Assembly (NCBI GenBank): GCA_016795485.1
Contig: JAEUHM010000027.1
Span: 62,001-126,000 of the forward strand
DNA from: Verrucomicrobiaceae bacterium
Lineage (GTDB): Bacteria > Verrucomicrobiota > Verrucomicrobiia > Verrucomicrobiales > Verrucomicrobiaceae
Direction: 5' to 3'
Length of the DNA: 64,000 bases
The notes under the pieces were generated by a model. It did not search any database and was not told where the DNA came from. It was given only the letters and a program-made list of their open reading frames with translations. The position numbers were made by a program, and so were the translations under genes. Positions 44,595 to 52,612 of this stretch are shown here, in pieces; the stretch's first letter is position 1, and each line of letters starts with the position of its first letter.

Positions 44595-46265
44595 ATGCTT
44601 TCCCTTGGCATTGAGTTCATCACGGGCAGCGCGGTCATGACTGCGACGGCCAGCCGTGAAGAGGCGGAGTGGCCACCGCATCCTGCCCGCGTCTTCATGG
44701 CGTTGGTGGCTGCCCACTATGAAACCCGCCCACTACCTGTGGACGGTGATGAGGTAATGGCCGCCTGGACAGAGGAGAGGCGTGCCCTCGAATGGCTGGA
44801 GCAGCAGGGATCGCCGTCGCTGGCATGTGCAACCAATGTCGAACACAGTCGGCGAACAGTCATTAGCAACTATGTTCCTGTGAATGATCAGGCGATCAGG
44901 AAAAGTTACGATCCAGAAGCCTATCCAATTAACGGCGCAGACTTGGTGAATTTGCGTCATCGGATTGATCGCACCTTCCCTTCCATCGGGATCGGTTTGG
45001 ACGCGCCCGACCGCTTTGTTTACCTCATCTGGGACAAAGTCGTGCCGCCAGACGTGGCCGCCCTGCTCGCCCGAATCACGGCCAAGGTCGTCCGCATCGG
45101 ACACTCATCATCACTCGTCCAAGTGTGGCTAGCGGATGAAGCGCCTGAACCCACACTCCTACCGCAATCGACCCACTCTCGCACCGGTTCAGCGGCCAAT
45201 CTTCGCACGATCGCTCCTGGCTTGCTGGCCGATCTCGATCAGCGGTTCAATGCCGATGAAATCAATCTGTTCTTTGATCTGGCTGCCAATATTGAAGCGA
45301 CCAGTGGCAAAGCTCAGAAGGTAGCCAAGGCAACTTTTAAAGAACACTTCGGCGAGGACTATCGCGCCAGCCTCGCTCCTCCCGTTCGTCTGCGCCCTGT
45401 GGTGGGAGTTTCGCAGTCTTATCAGATGAACAAACCCAACGACGCGCCGCTGCTCAGCACCGTTTTCGACAATGAACTGCTGATCCTCACCAAAGACGAA
45501 GGTAGTGTGCTTGGCCTTGAGTCCACGAATCTCTTGATCGAGGCCCTGCGCGGCACCTTGCTCAGTGGCAGCGAGAGTGCGCCGGAGTGGTTCACAGGGC
45601 ATCGTGCGCCTGGAGAGCCTGCCACGCGCCCGCACTTGGCTTTGCTGCCACTCGCCTACGTCGGCAGCGAACACGCAGACGGCCATCTGCTTGGTCTGGC
45701 GCTGGCTTTCCCTCGCGAAATCACACCGGAAGAACGTGCCGCCCAGCTACGCCGCGTCTTCTATGATGCAACTGGCAGAGAACTGCCGATCACGCTGAAA
45801 CTGGGCAGAGACCTCGACAACTGGTCGCTCTCCCGAGAAGAACGCGCATCGCCACCGCTCGCGCTTAGAGCACAGACATGGACGGGCCCATCCACCGTCT
45901 GGGCCAGCGTGACGCCTGTGGTGCTGGACCGCCATCCGAAGCACGATCCCTCCAGCGCTCGCGGCAGTGAACGCGAGGCATGGCGTCAAGAGGTCGCCGA
46001 GTCGGTCATCGCAAGTTGTGAGCGCATTGGTCTACCTGCTCCCGTTCGCATCGACATCGACAAGACCTCTTGGCATCGCGGCGCACCACGCGGTCGTCCA
46101 GGCCCTGGCGGCATGCCTTGGCTCAGCAGCAAGACAGGCCACGCCAAGCAGCAAGTGCATGTGCTGCTGGAGTTCGGCTGTGAAGTGCAAGGGCCAGTGC
46201 TGCTCGGAGCAGGCAGGTATCGTGGCTACGGCCTCTGCAAACCCCTTGGCTACCCTGGCAAATGA
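44595..46265 (+). CDS. csb2: Type I-G Csb2 (Cas5-Cas6 fusion)
   Basis: A 556-residue protein of the Csb2/GSU0054 family. The N-terminal Cas5-like part contains EWPPHPARVFMALVAA, the family hallmark, and the C-terminal Cas6-like part ends in the Gly-rich GAGRYRGYGLCKPL. In type I-G this fusion both processes the crRNA at the repeat hairpin and caps the Cascade. The 20-bp palindrome in the repeats here suits such an enzyme. The stop overlaps the start of cas3 by 4 bp. Confidence 0.92.
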   Translation: MLSLGIEFITGSAVMTATASREEAEWPPHPARVFMALVAAHYETRPLPVDGDEVMAAWTEERRALEWLEQQGSPSLACATNVEHSRRTVISNYVPVNDQAIRKSYDPEAYPINGADLVNLRHRIDRTFPSIGIGLDAPDRFVYLIWDKVVPPDVAALLARITAKVVRIGHSSSLVQVWLADEAPEPTLLPQSTHSRTGSAANLRTIAPGLLADLDQRFNADEINLFFDLAANIEATSGKAQKVAKATFKEHFGEDYRASLAPPVRLRPVVGVSQSYQMNKPNDAPLLSTVFDNELLILTKDEGSVLGLESTNLLIEALRGTLLSGSESAPEWFTGHRAPGEPATRPHLALLPLAYVGSEHADGHLLGLALAFPREITPEERAAQLRRVFYDATGRELPITLKLGRDLDNWSLSREERASPPLALRAQTWTGPSTVWASVTPVVLDRHPKHDPSSARGSEREAWRQEVAESVIASCERIGLPAPVRIDIDKTSWHRGAPRGRPGPGGMPWLSSKTGHAKQQVHVLLEFGCEVQGPVLLGAGRYRGYGLCKPLGYPGK

Positions 46266-49200
46266 GCACTCCCCCAACCATCAAAGCAGAGGATTTTGCC
46301 GAGTTCTTTCGCGCTCTCTGGGGCTACGATCCCTTTCCTTGGCAGTGTGACTTCGCGGCCCGCGTCTGTGCTGGGCATGCACCTGATTACGTCACTGTGC
46401 CGACCGGCAGCGGTAAGACTGCGTGTCTCGATGCTGCAGTCTTTGCGCTGGCCGTTCAGGCCTCGCGCCCACCAACAAAGCGCACGACGGGCCGACGCAT
46501 CTTTTTCATCGTCAATCGCCGCATTATCGTCGATGAAGCCTTCGAGCGGGCTCGTCATCATTTAGTGCCAGCACTGGCTGATCCCGCCAAATACTTGGCT
46601 TCCCAGAATCTCAGCGATGCCGAGAGAGCAAAAGCGTTGACCATTCTTCAGAGTGTGAGCGATGCTCTTCGCAGTCTGAGCGGCGGCGACGCCCCTCTGT
46701 CCTGCGTGCAACTGCGCGGTGGCATCTATCGAGATAGAGCCTGGGCAAAGTCGATCACTCAACCGATGATCATTTGCAGCACGGTTGATCAAGCAGGCTC
46801 ACGTCTGCTGTTCCGTGGCTACGGCGTCAGCCACGAGGCGCGCCCGATTCATGCTGCCTTGGTCGCCCACGACAGCTTGCTCCTGATTGACGAAGCCCAC
46901 ATCAGCCAGCCCTTCCTTCAAACTTTGCATTGGGCGAGTCGCTATCGACTGCACAAGCCAGCGAACAGCGAAACCATCGCGCTGCCTTTCACACTGGTCC
47001 GCATGACCGCAACGCCGCCGAAGGATGTCGCAGACTCAGCTCGACTTGATCTTTCGAATTCAGACCGCGAGCACCCTGTTCTCAAGGCGAGACTCAATGC
47101 CTCCAAGCCAGCAACGCTCGTTTATGCGAAGGAAGCCAAGGGCAAGAAGTGGATCGAAACGCTCGGTCAGGAACTGCAAGCTCAAGCCACCAAGCTCATT
47201 ACGGAGCACTCGCCTCGCTCTATTGCCATCATGGTCAATCGTGTGGCCACAGCGCGCGTGACCGAGGCACGGATGAAGGAGAAACACCCCACGGCTAAAG
47301 TCCATCTACTGCTGGGTCGAATGCGCCCGTTGGATCGCGATCAAGTCACTCGTGATCTCCAGTCTATTTTGAAGACAGGGCAAGAACCGAAGGTGGATGA
47401 AGCTGCGCCTGCCCTGCAAATCGTCGTCTCCACGCAGTGTCTCGAAGTTGGTGCTGATCTCGACTTCGATGCCCTCGTCACGGAATGCGCGAGCATCGAC
47501 GCACTGCGGCAACGCTTTGGCCGACTCAACCGTGGCGGCAGAGAAATCACGACCCAAGCCGCAGTCGTGTATCCCGAGGAGTCTGCGAAGGCTGACCCAC
47601 CTGATCCCATTTATGGCAGCGCCATCAAGCACACTTGGGACTGGCTCAATTCCAAAGCTGCCAACGGCAGCATCGACTTCGGCCTTCGGCCCATGACCGA
47701 TGCCATCACAACCGCTCGCAACGCTGACGAGGAAGCCTTCAACGAACTGCTCTCCCCTCGCTCAGACGCACCCGTCTTGCTACCAGCGTATTTGGACTGC
47801 TGGGCGCAAACCAATCCTGGCCCTGCTGCCGATCCTGAGGTCGCCATCTTCCTCCACGGCCCGCAGCGCGACATGGCCGATGTCCAAGTCTGCTGGCGAG
47901 CTGACCTTCCCGAAAACGAAGACCTGTGGGCCGACACCGTGGCCCTGTGCCCACCGACTACACTGGAGTGCCTGCCCGTGCCTCTGCGCGTCATGCGTCA
48001 ATGGTTGATTGAGGGCGCGGACTCTCGCGATCTCACTGGCGATGTTCCGACAGCCACACCCGATGCGACGAACGACTACAAAGTTCCACCTTTGAAAGTG
48101 AAGCCCCTCGTCTGGAGGGGTGTCAGGAAAGGCGAGAACAAGAGTGAAGTGCTCGAAAACATTCGAGACCTGAAGCCCGGCGACACCTTAGTTCTGCGAG
48201 CAACGGATGGCGGCTGGGATGCGCTGGGCCATGTGCCGGATGTAGATGCTACAAACATTGACCGGGCAGAAATCGGGATCGCCGCGATTCGCCGTCGTGC
48301 CGTGGTTCGTCTTCACCCAGCTTTGTGGCCTGCGGCCGGAGAAGCGACAGCGCGACTGCTGACCTGGGCCATGCAAGACGAGAAAGTCGAAGAACCATTT
48401 CAGTGGAAGCGCGCTGACGTGACTGAAACGCTCGTCGCTGCCTCAACGGAGCTACTGGCCGGACATCCAGATTTATCCAGCCGTCTGCTACACCTCAGCA
48501 GGACCAAGCAGAAGCGACTTGATGTCGAGCTTTACCCAGCGCTAGACGGCCAAACCTATGGACGTGTCATCTGCGTTCGTGAACCTCTGCCAGCCATGGG
48601 TGCCGGTGGCGAAGAAGTCGCACCCGATGACGGACCCGACGAACCCCTTCTCGACACTCCAGAGCCTCAAAGTCTGGAGGAACACACCGCGCTAGTTACC
48701 GCCCTCGCCACCAAATACGCAACAGCACTCGGGCTCAACGAATACGCTGAAGCCATCACCAAAGCAGCGCAACTCCACGACCTCGGCAAAGCCGATCGTC
48801 GCTTCCAAGCCATGCTCAACGCCAGCGACATCGCCTCCGCCATGATGCTGCCGAAACTGCTCGCCAAGTCTGCCAGCATCCCCGCATCACCCAAGGCAAG
48901 GCAACGCCTCCGCGAACTGGCCACGTTGCCGGAGAGCTTCCGCCACGAGATGCTATCGCTAGCGCTTGCCTCGACAACAACGGCTCAAGCTTTGCTGCCA
49001 GACGATGCACAGCGCAGAGACCTCGCGCTACACCTCATTGCTAGCCACCACGGCCAAGCTCGTCCCTTCGCGTTAGTCGTCGAAGATGAAACCCCGCCCA
49101 ACATCACAGTCACAAGCGGCGGGGTCACTCTCACCCTTTTGAGCGAAGAGCGAGCAAGCAGCCCTGCTCATGCCCTCGACTCAGGTATCGCTGACCGCTT

Positions 49201-49312
49201 TTGGCAGCTCACTCGCCAACATGGATGGTGGGGGCTAGCTCTGCTCGAAGCTGTGCTCCGTTTGGCCGATCAAACTGCCAGTGCAAATCCCAACCTCACG
49301 CCTGACTTATGA
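46262..49312 (+). CDS. cas3: Type I-G Cas3 helicase with C-terminal HD nuclease
   Basis: A 1016-residue protein with helicase first and HD nuclease last, the order of the I-G type. Walker A is PTGSGKTA (about 47-54), DEAH is near 209 (LLIDEAHIS), MTATP near 248, and the last motif QRFGRLNRGG near 417. The HD region starts with EEHT and LHDLGK (near 839), with SHHGQ and the Asp of LRLADQT following. All motifs look intact, so interference is plausible. The gene overlaps its neighbours by 4 bp on both sides. Confidence 0.94.
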   Translation: MSTPPTIKAEDFAEFFRALWGYDPFPWQCDFAARVCAGHAPDYVTVPTGSGKTACLDAAVFALAVQASRPPTKRTTGRRIFFIVNRRIIVDEAFERARHHLVPALADPAKYLASQNLSDAERAKALTILQSVSDALRSLSGGDAPLSCVQLRGGIYRDRAWAKSITQPMIICSTVDQAGSRLLFRGYGVSHEARPIHAALVAHDSLLLIDEAHISQPFLQTLHWASRYRLHKPANSETIALPFTLVRMTATPPKDVADSARLDLSNSDREHPVLKARLNASKPATLVYAKEAKGKKWIETLGQELQAQATKLITEHSPRSIAIMVNRVATARVTEARMKEKHPTAKVHLLLGRMRPLDRDQVTRDLQSILKTGQEPKVDEAAPALQIVVSTQCLEVGADLDFDALVTECASIDALRQRFGRLNRGGREITTQAAVVYPEESAKADPPDPIYGSAIKHTWDWLNSKAANGSIDFGLRPMTDAITTARNADEEAFNELLSPRSDAPVLLPAYLDCWAQTNPGPAADPEVAIFLHGPQRDMADVQVCWRADLPENEDLWADTVALCPPTTLECLPVPLRVMRQWLIEGADSRDLTGDVPTATPDATNDYKVPPLKVKPLVWRGVRKGENKSEVLENIRDLKPGDTLVLRATDGGWDALGHVPDVDATNIDRAEIGIAAIRRRAVVRLHPALWPAAGEATARLLTWAMQDEKVEEPFQWKRADVTETLVAASTELLAGHPDLSSRLLHLSRTKQKRLDVELYPALDGQTYGRVICVREPLPAMGAGGEEVAPDDGPDEPLLDTPEPQSLEEHTALVTALATKYATALGLNEYAEAITKAAQLHDLGKADRRFQAMLNASDIASAMMLPKLLAKSASIPASPKARQRLRELATLPESFRHEMLSLALASTTTAQALLPDDAQRRDLALHLIASHHGQARPFALVVEDETPPNITVTSGGVTLTLLSEERASSPAHALDSGIADRFWQLTRQHGWWGLALLEAVLRLADQTASANPNLTPDL

Positions 49313-50235
49313 GCAGCTCTGAACAAGACATTGCGCTTACCGGCTTATCAGGTTCCAGCTTGCTCGGTTTCATGGCCGCGCTCGGCACGTTGCAAACACT
49401 CGATTCAACCCTTGCAACATCCGGTGTAAAGATGAGATGGGAGCCACGGTGTTCATCTTTTACTCCCATCATTCGATTGCCGTCTTCACTCAATCAAGAT
49501 GAGCTTCTCAGCCTGCTCGACGCATCACTCAAATCTTACGCGGGCCACGCAACGATCACCTTTGCTGCCGATCTTAAAGTGACCGCGAAGCAGTTTCGGT
49601 ACCTCGCTGAAACTCAGTGTGAGGACTACCTCACGCAAAACAGTAGTTTGGGTGCATACGTCACTGCCTCTTTTGGTTGCGACAGCATTAGCAATGATGA
49701 AGGCAACATAGAAGACACCGCTTTCCGAACTATGAGCGGCGCAGGCCATCAACACTTCCTGGCCTTTATGAACGAACTAGCCAAAACCACCAGTGCCGAA
49801 CAACTGCGTGAAGCTCTTTTTGGCCCGTGGCGCTATCGTGATCCCAGCCCCATCATGCGTTGGGACGATGAAGATGATCGCCGTTACGCCTTGCGCTGGG
49901 ATGAGCCATCGAAAGATCCCGTCCGCACCGTTCGCGGTGCCAACCGTCTCGCTATTGCCTCGCTACCCCTGTTTACAGTCGTCCCCGTGTCATCAACTGC
50001 GGTAGCCACGACAAGTTTCAAAGGCAGAAAGAGCAATGATACCTTCGTCACTTGGCCACTATGGACTGGCTGGCTCGGGCTTGATGCCGTCCGCTCTGCT
50101 CTCACGATTCGCGAGCTGCAGCAAGTTGATGTGACATCGGCCAAGTTGGCTCCACTCGGGATTATCGCCGTCTGCCGCAGCCAGCGGATCACCCTCGGCA
50201 AGTATCGCAACTTCACTCCGGCCAAAATCCATTAG
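49309..50235 (+). CDS. Type I-G effector subunit, Cas8g/Csb3-like
   Basis: A 308-residue protein beginning IALTGLSGSSLLGFMAALG, a hydrophobic Gly-rich start like that of Csb3/Cas8u2 subunits of type I-U/I-G loci. Its size is that of the small-type Cas8, not of the 700-residue Csx17. It sits directly after cas3 with a 4-bp overlap. A role in PAM recognition is expected from family and position. The name rests on context and start pattern; the rest of the protein has little I can match. Confidence 0.75.
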   Translation: MSSSEQDIALTGLSGSSLLGFMAALGTLQTLDSTLATSGVKMRWEPRCSSFTPIIRLPSSLNQDELLSLLDASLKSYAGHATITFAADLKVTAKQFRYLAETQCEDYLTQNSSLGAYVTASFGCDSISNDEGNIEDTAFRTMSGAGHQHFLAFMNELAKTTSAEQLREALFGPWRYRDPSPIMRWDDEDDRRYALRWDEPSKDPVRTVRGANRLAIASLPLFTVVPVSSTAVATTSFKGRKSNDTFVTWPLWTGWLGLDAVRSALTIRELQQVDVTSAKLAPLGIIAVCRSQRITLGKYRNFTPAKIH

Positions 50236-50267
50236 TCCTAACCTCGGCCTCTTCGTTCCTTCTGATC

Positions 50268-50351
50268 ATGTCTGACTCCTCCTCTGACGCCTACCCTTAC
50301 CTGGATGAAGCTTTGCCTCAACTGCAACAGACCTTGGCCATGTTGACTTAG
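50268..50351 (+). pseudogene. First 5-prime stub of the HEPN-candidate gene
   Basis: Twenty-seven codons from ATG 50268 to TAG: the start contains DAYPYLDEALP, which equals the start of the intact protein at 51820 (DAYPYLEEALP), then diverges and stops. It lies 32 bp after the Cas8g-like gene and 26 bp before the Phd-like antitoxin gene. Too short for a function; best read as a remnant of a duplicated gene. Confidence 0.75.
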
Positions 50352-50377
50352 CTCATAGACTAGACTAATCTTTCTCA

Positions 50378-50656
50378 ATGACAAGCACCGTCAATATCCA
50401 CGAAGCCAAGACCCATCTCTCCCGCCTCCTGGTCCGTGTGGCCGATGGGGATGAGGTAGTCATTGCCAAGAACGGGGTGCCATTGGCCCGCCTCGTCCAG
50501 GTGGCCGATCCACGTGCCCGGACCCCGGGACGCTTCCGAGGGCAAATTCATGGGGTCGAGTCTCTGATTGAGCCGTCCCAACCGGATGACCAGGCGCTCT
50601 GGGCGGAAGGCCATGCTGCCGATCCCCTCACCAGCCTCTTTCCCAGCCGCGCATGA
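50378..50656 (+). CDS. Phd/YefM-type antitoxin
   Basis: A 92-residue protein. The N-terminus TVNIHEAKTHLSRLL and the following strand GDEVVIAKNGVPLARLV are the classic Phd/YefM DNA-binding part. The C-terminus is Pro- and acid-rich and would thread into the toxin. The stop overlaps the VapC start by 4 bp (ATGA). It reads in the cas direction, so the pair could be co-transcribed with the effector genes as well as from its own promoter. Confidence 0.92.
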   Translation: MTSTVNIHEAKTHLSRLLVRVADGDEVVIAKNGVPLARLVQVADPRARTPGRFRGQIHGVESLIEPSQPDDQALWAEGHAADPLTSLFPSRA

Positions 50657-51045
50657 AACTGCTGCTGGATACCCATGCGATGCTGTGGTGGTGGACTGCG
50701 CCTGAACGCCTGCCGCCAAAGGCGCTGTCTCTAATGAGCGATCCCAGCACCGGTATTCTGGCTAGTGCGGTTTCAGCTTATGAGCTGACCTACAAGAACC
50801 GGCTGGGGAAGCTGCAGCTGCCTTCTTCACTCTTGAACCAGTTTGAGCGGTCGGTCGCCGACGAACGTTGGACCGAGCTGCAAGTGAGCACTTCCCACAG
50901 CCTTTTGGCCGGGAGGTTTGCTTCGGACCACCGCGATCCCTTTGACCGGTTGCTAGCGGCGCAAGCCATCATTGAGCAGGCCGTTTTGGTAACCCTGGAT
51001 CCAGCGTTTGAAAGCTTCCCAGAAGTGGAACGCTTGTGGGCGTGA
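50653..51045 (+). CDS. vapC: VapC-type PIN-domain toxin
   Basis: A 130-residue PIN RNase. Catalytic acids are in LLLDTHAMLWW (Asp near residue 5), SAYEL (Glu), DHRDPFDR (Asp pair) and the TLDP end. VapC toxins cut tRNA or rRNA. It is coupled to the Phd-type antitoxin by a 4-bp overlap. Its stop lies 11 bp before the second HEPN-gene stub. Confidence 0.92.
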   Translation: MKLLLDTHAMLWWWTAPERLPPKALSLMSDPSTGILASAVSAYELTYKNRLGKLQLPSSLLNQFERSVADERWTELQVSTSHSLLAGRFASDHRDPFDRLLAAQAIIEQAVLVTLDPAFESFPEVERLWA

Positions 51046-51056
51046 ACTCAACCCTC

Positions 51057-51236
51057 ATGAACGCTGAACCCCCAGCCTCCGGCGCCTACCCTTACCTGGA
51101 GGAAGCCCTGCCGGGGTTCCATCGGGGGCGGGCCATGGTGAAGGCGGCGGGGGATTCGCTCGCGGGCTTGGGATTCATCGAGACGAAGTTTGATTTCTAT
51201 CGCTTTGCCAATCGCCTGCGGCTGGCGGCGTGTTTT
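51057..51236 (+). pseudogene. Second 5-prime stub of the HEPN-candidate gene
   Basis: Sixty codons from ATG 51057. Over residues 6-60 they agree with the intact protein at 49 of 55 positions, and the DNA is also very close. The match stops after RLRLAACF at 51236. What follows is the 3-prime end of an opposite-strand toxin gene. The frame stays open to 51689 but is antisense there. The C-terminal half with the candidate catalytic motif is missing. Confidence 0.85.
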
Positions 51237-51260
51237 CGCCTTGCTGGAAATGCCTCTCCT

Positions 51261-51521
51261 TCAACGGCCACGAATCAGTTTATCATAAACGGTATGATGA
51301 CCAATCCAGAACCAGTAAATGGTGTCTTCATGGATTCGTCCCAAAGCCCGATACTCCAATCCGATGCGCACCGACCAATAGGAGCCGATGGGCTTGAACC
51401 TCAGCGAGGGGTGGCGGGGATCACGCCGCCAGAGCCTGTAGTTCTTCACTGCGAGTTCCTGGACAGCCGTCGGAAGACGGTCGAACTCAGCGCGAAAGCT
51501 CTTTGTCAGCGAGGAATGCAT
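51261..51521 (-). CDS. RelE/ParE-family toxin
   Basis: An 86-residue protein from ATG 51521; longer starts overlap the antitoxin more. It has the helix TKSFRAEFDRLP, then RHPSLRFKPIG...WSVRIGLEYRALG, the pattern of RelE/ParE-like proteins that cleave mRNA at the ribosome or poison gyrase. The C-terminal WFWIGHHTVYDKLI contains His/Tyr/Lys as in active relatives. The start lies inside the end of the antitoxin gene (35-bp overlap), so the two are coupled. It reads against the cas operon. Confidence 0.86.
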   Translation of the reverse strand: MHSSLTKSFRAEFDRLPTAVQELAVKNYRLWRRDPRHPSLRFKPIGSYWSVRIGLEYRALGRIHEDTIYWFWIGHHTVYDKLIRGR

Positions 51522-51720
51522 CCATGTCGGTGGTTTGTCCGGTGGCAATCTCCCGCTGCGCCTGCTCCCATAAAAAATCCAGCTTGCCAGCGTCAGCGTC
51601 CGCCTCGATCCGCGCATCCCATGCGTCCGCTTTGCGTTCATCAAACCATTCCGCCAGCTTCCAAAACTCCTCTTGGGGGAGGCTGCTGATTGCCTCTTCA
51701 ATTTCTGAAACCGTACTCAT
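51487..51720 (-). CDS. Antitoxin paired with the RelE/ParE toxin
   Basis: A 77-residue protein. It starts MSTVSEIEEAISSLPQEEFW, and acidic residues continue (EADADAGKLDFLWEQAQREI), the pattern of small addiction-module components encoded just before RelE/ParE toxins. It lacks an obvious DNA-binding domain. The last 35 bp overlap the toxin gene. The 99-bp gap to the intact HEPN candidate at 51820 must hold the promoters of both directions. Confidence 0.82.
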   Translation of the reverse strand: MSTVSEIEEAISSLPQEEFWKLAEWFDERKADAWDARIEADADAGKLDFLWEQAQREIATGQTTDMDAFLADKELSR

Positions 51721-51819
51721 GGAAAGATACTAATCAAACGCAGCTCAAATCGCAACCCCATCCTCAGAAGTCTGGCTCTTGAAACCACACGATACCCATA
51801 TTGAACGCCCCAGAAATGT

Positions 51820-52497
51820 ATGACACACAAACTTCCAGCCTCTGACGCGTACCCTTACCTGGAGGAAGCTCTGCCGGGGTTTCATCGGGGGCGGGGTTTG
51901 GTGAAGGCGGCGGGGGATTCGCTCGCGGGTTTGGGCTGGGTGGGGACCAAGTTTGATTTCTATCGCTTTGCGAATCGTTTGCGGCTGGCGGCTTGTTTTG
52001 GTGGGCTTCAGCTGAAGGGCTTCACGGATGACACGGCCTCTGGCTATGATGCGCTAACGCAGGTCTTCTTCACTTGGTCGGCATTTGAGCGGTATGTGGA
52101 CTTGGCCAATGATCGCCCACCATTTCGGGAGCTGTTCCGACACTATCCGCGTACCCGCTTTGTGGAGTTATCAGCAGCCTGCCGGGCTCAAGATCCTGAA
52201 GGCAGGCTGGCGGAGTTCCTCATCCAACAAGCGCTGCTGCCGGTGCATGAAGAACATCTGCGGCGCTTCCGGGATGGTGATCCCTACGCGGTGTTGACCC
52301 TGGCGGCCTGCATTCGCCACATCTTCGCCCACGGGCATCTGACGGCCAATCCCTATCGCCTCCCAGCGGCCAACCTGGTGGTGATCTGCTGCGCGCTGCA
52401 TGAGTTTCTCATGCGTTTTATGCGGGAGGACTTTCTGCGGCGGGTGCAACTGGCGGAGGGGCTGAAAAAGGCAGGGAAAGGAACCACAGATGACTAG
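51820..52497 (+). CDS. CRISPR-linked protein of unknown family, candidate HEPN ribonuclease
   Basis: A 225-residue, mainly alpha-helical protein between the effector genes and cas4-cas1. The N-terminus contains SDAYPYLEEALPGFHRGRG, also seen in two truncated copies just upstream. Near the C-terminus the segment CIRHIFAHGH (R166 to H171) has the form R-x4-H with a polar residue after Arg, the catalytic signature of HEPN RNases, inside a helical context with SAFERYV at about residues 87-93. HEPN is my inference from motif and fold; I know no described family for it. A role in the CRISPR response, or as a toxin, is possible. Confidence 0.65.
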   Translation: MTHKLPASDAYPYLEEALPGFHRGRGLVKAAGDSLAGLGWVGTKFDFYRFANRLRLAACFGGLQLKGFTDDTASGYDALTQVFFTWSAFERYVDLANDRPPFRELFRHYPRTRFVELSAACRAQDPEGRLAEFLIQQALLPVHEEHLRRFRDGDPYAVLTLAACIRHIFAHGHLTANPYRLPAANLVVICCALHEFLMRFMREDFLRRVQLAEGLKKAGKGTTDD

Positions 52498-52612
52498 CAG
52501 GGATGAAGATAGCGATGTCTGGCTTCTGGTATCTGAAAATCTGGTGTCTTCTTCAACACCCATGAGTTAAACTCTTCCTACTTCGCCCTGAGGCCCATCA
52601 CTGCTCCATGCC

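Noticed and set aside
51036..51689. 217-residue open frame as a second full HEPN-candidate protein
   Set aside because: Homology stops after 60 codons from ATG 51057; the remainder is antisense to a RelE/ParE pair.
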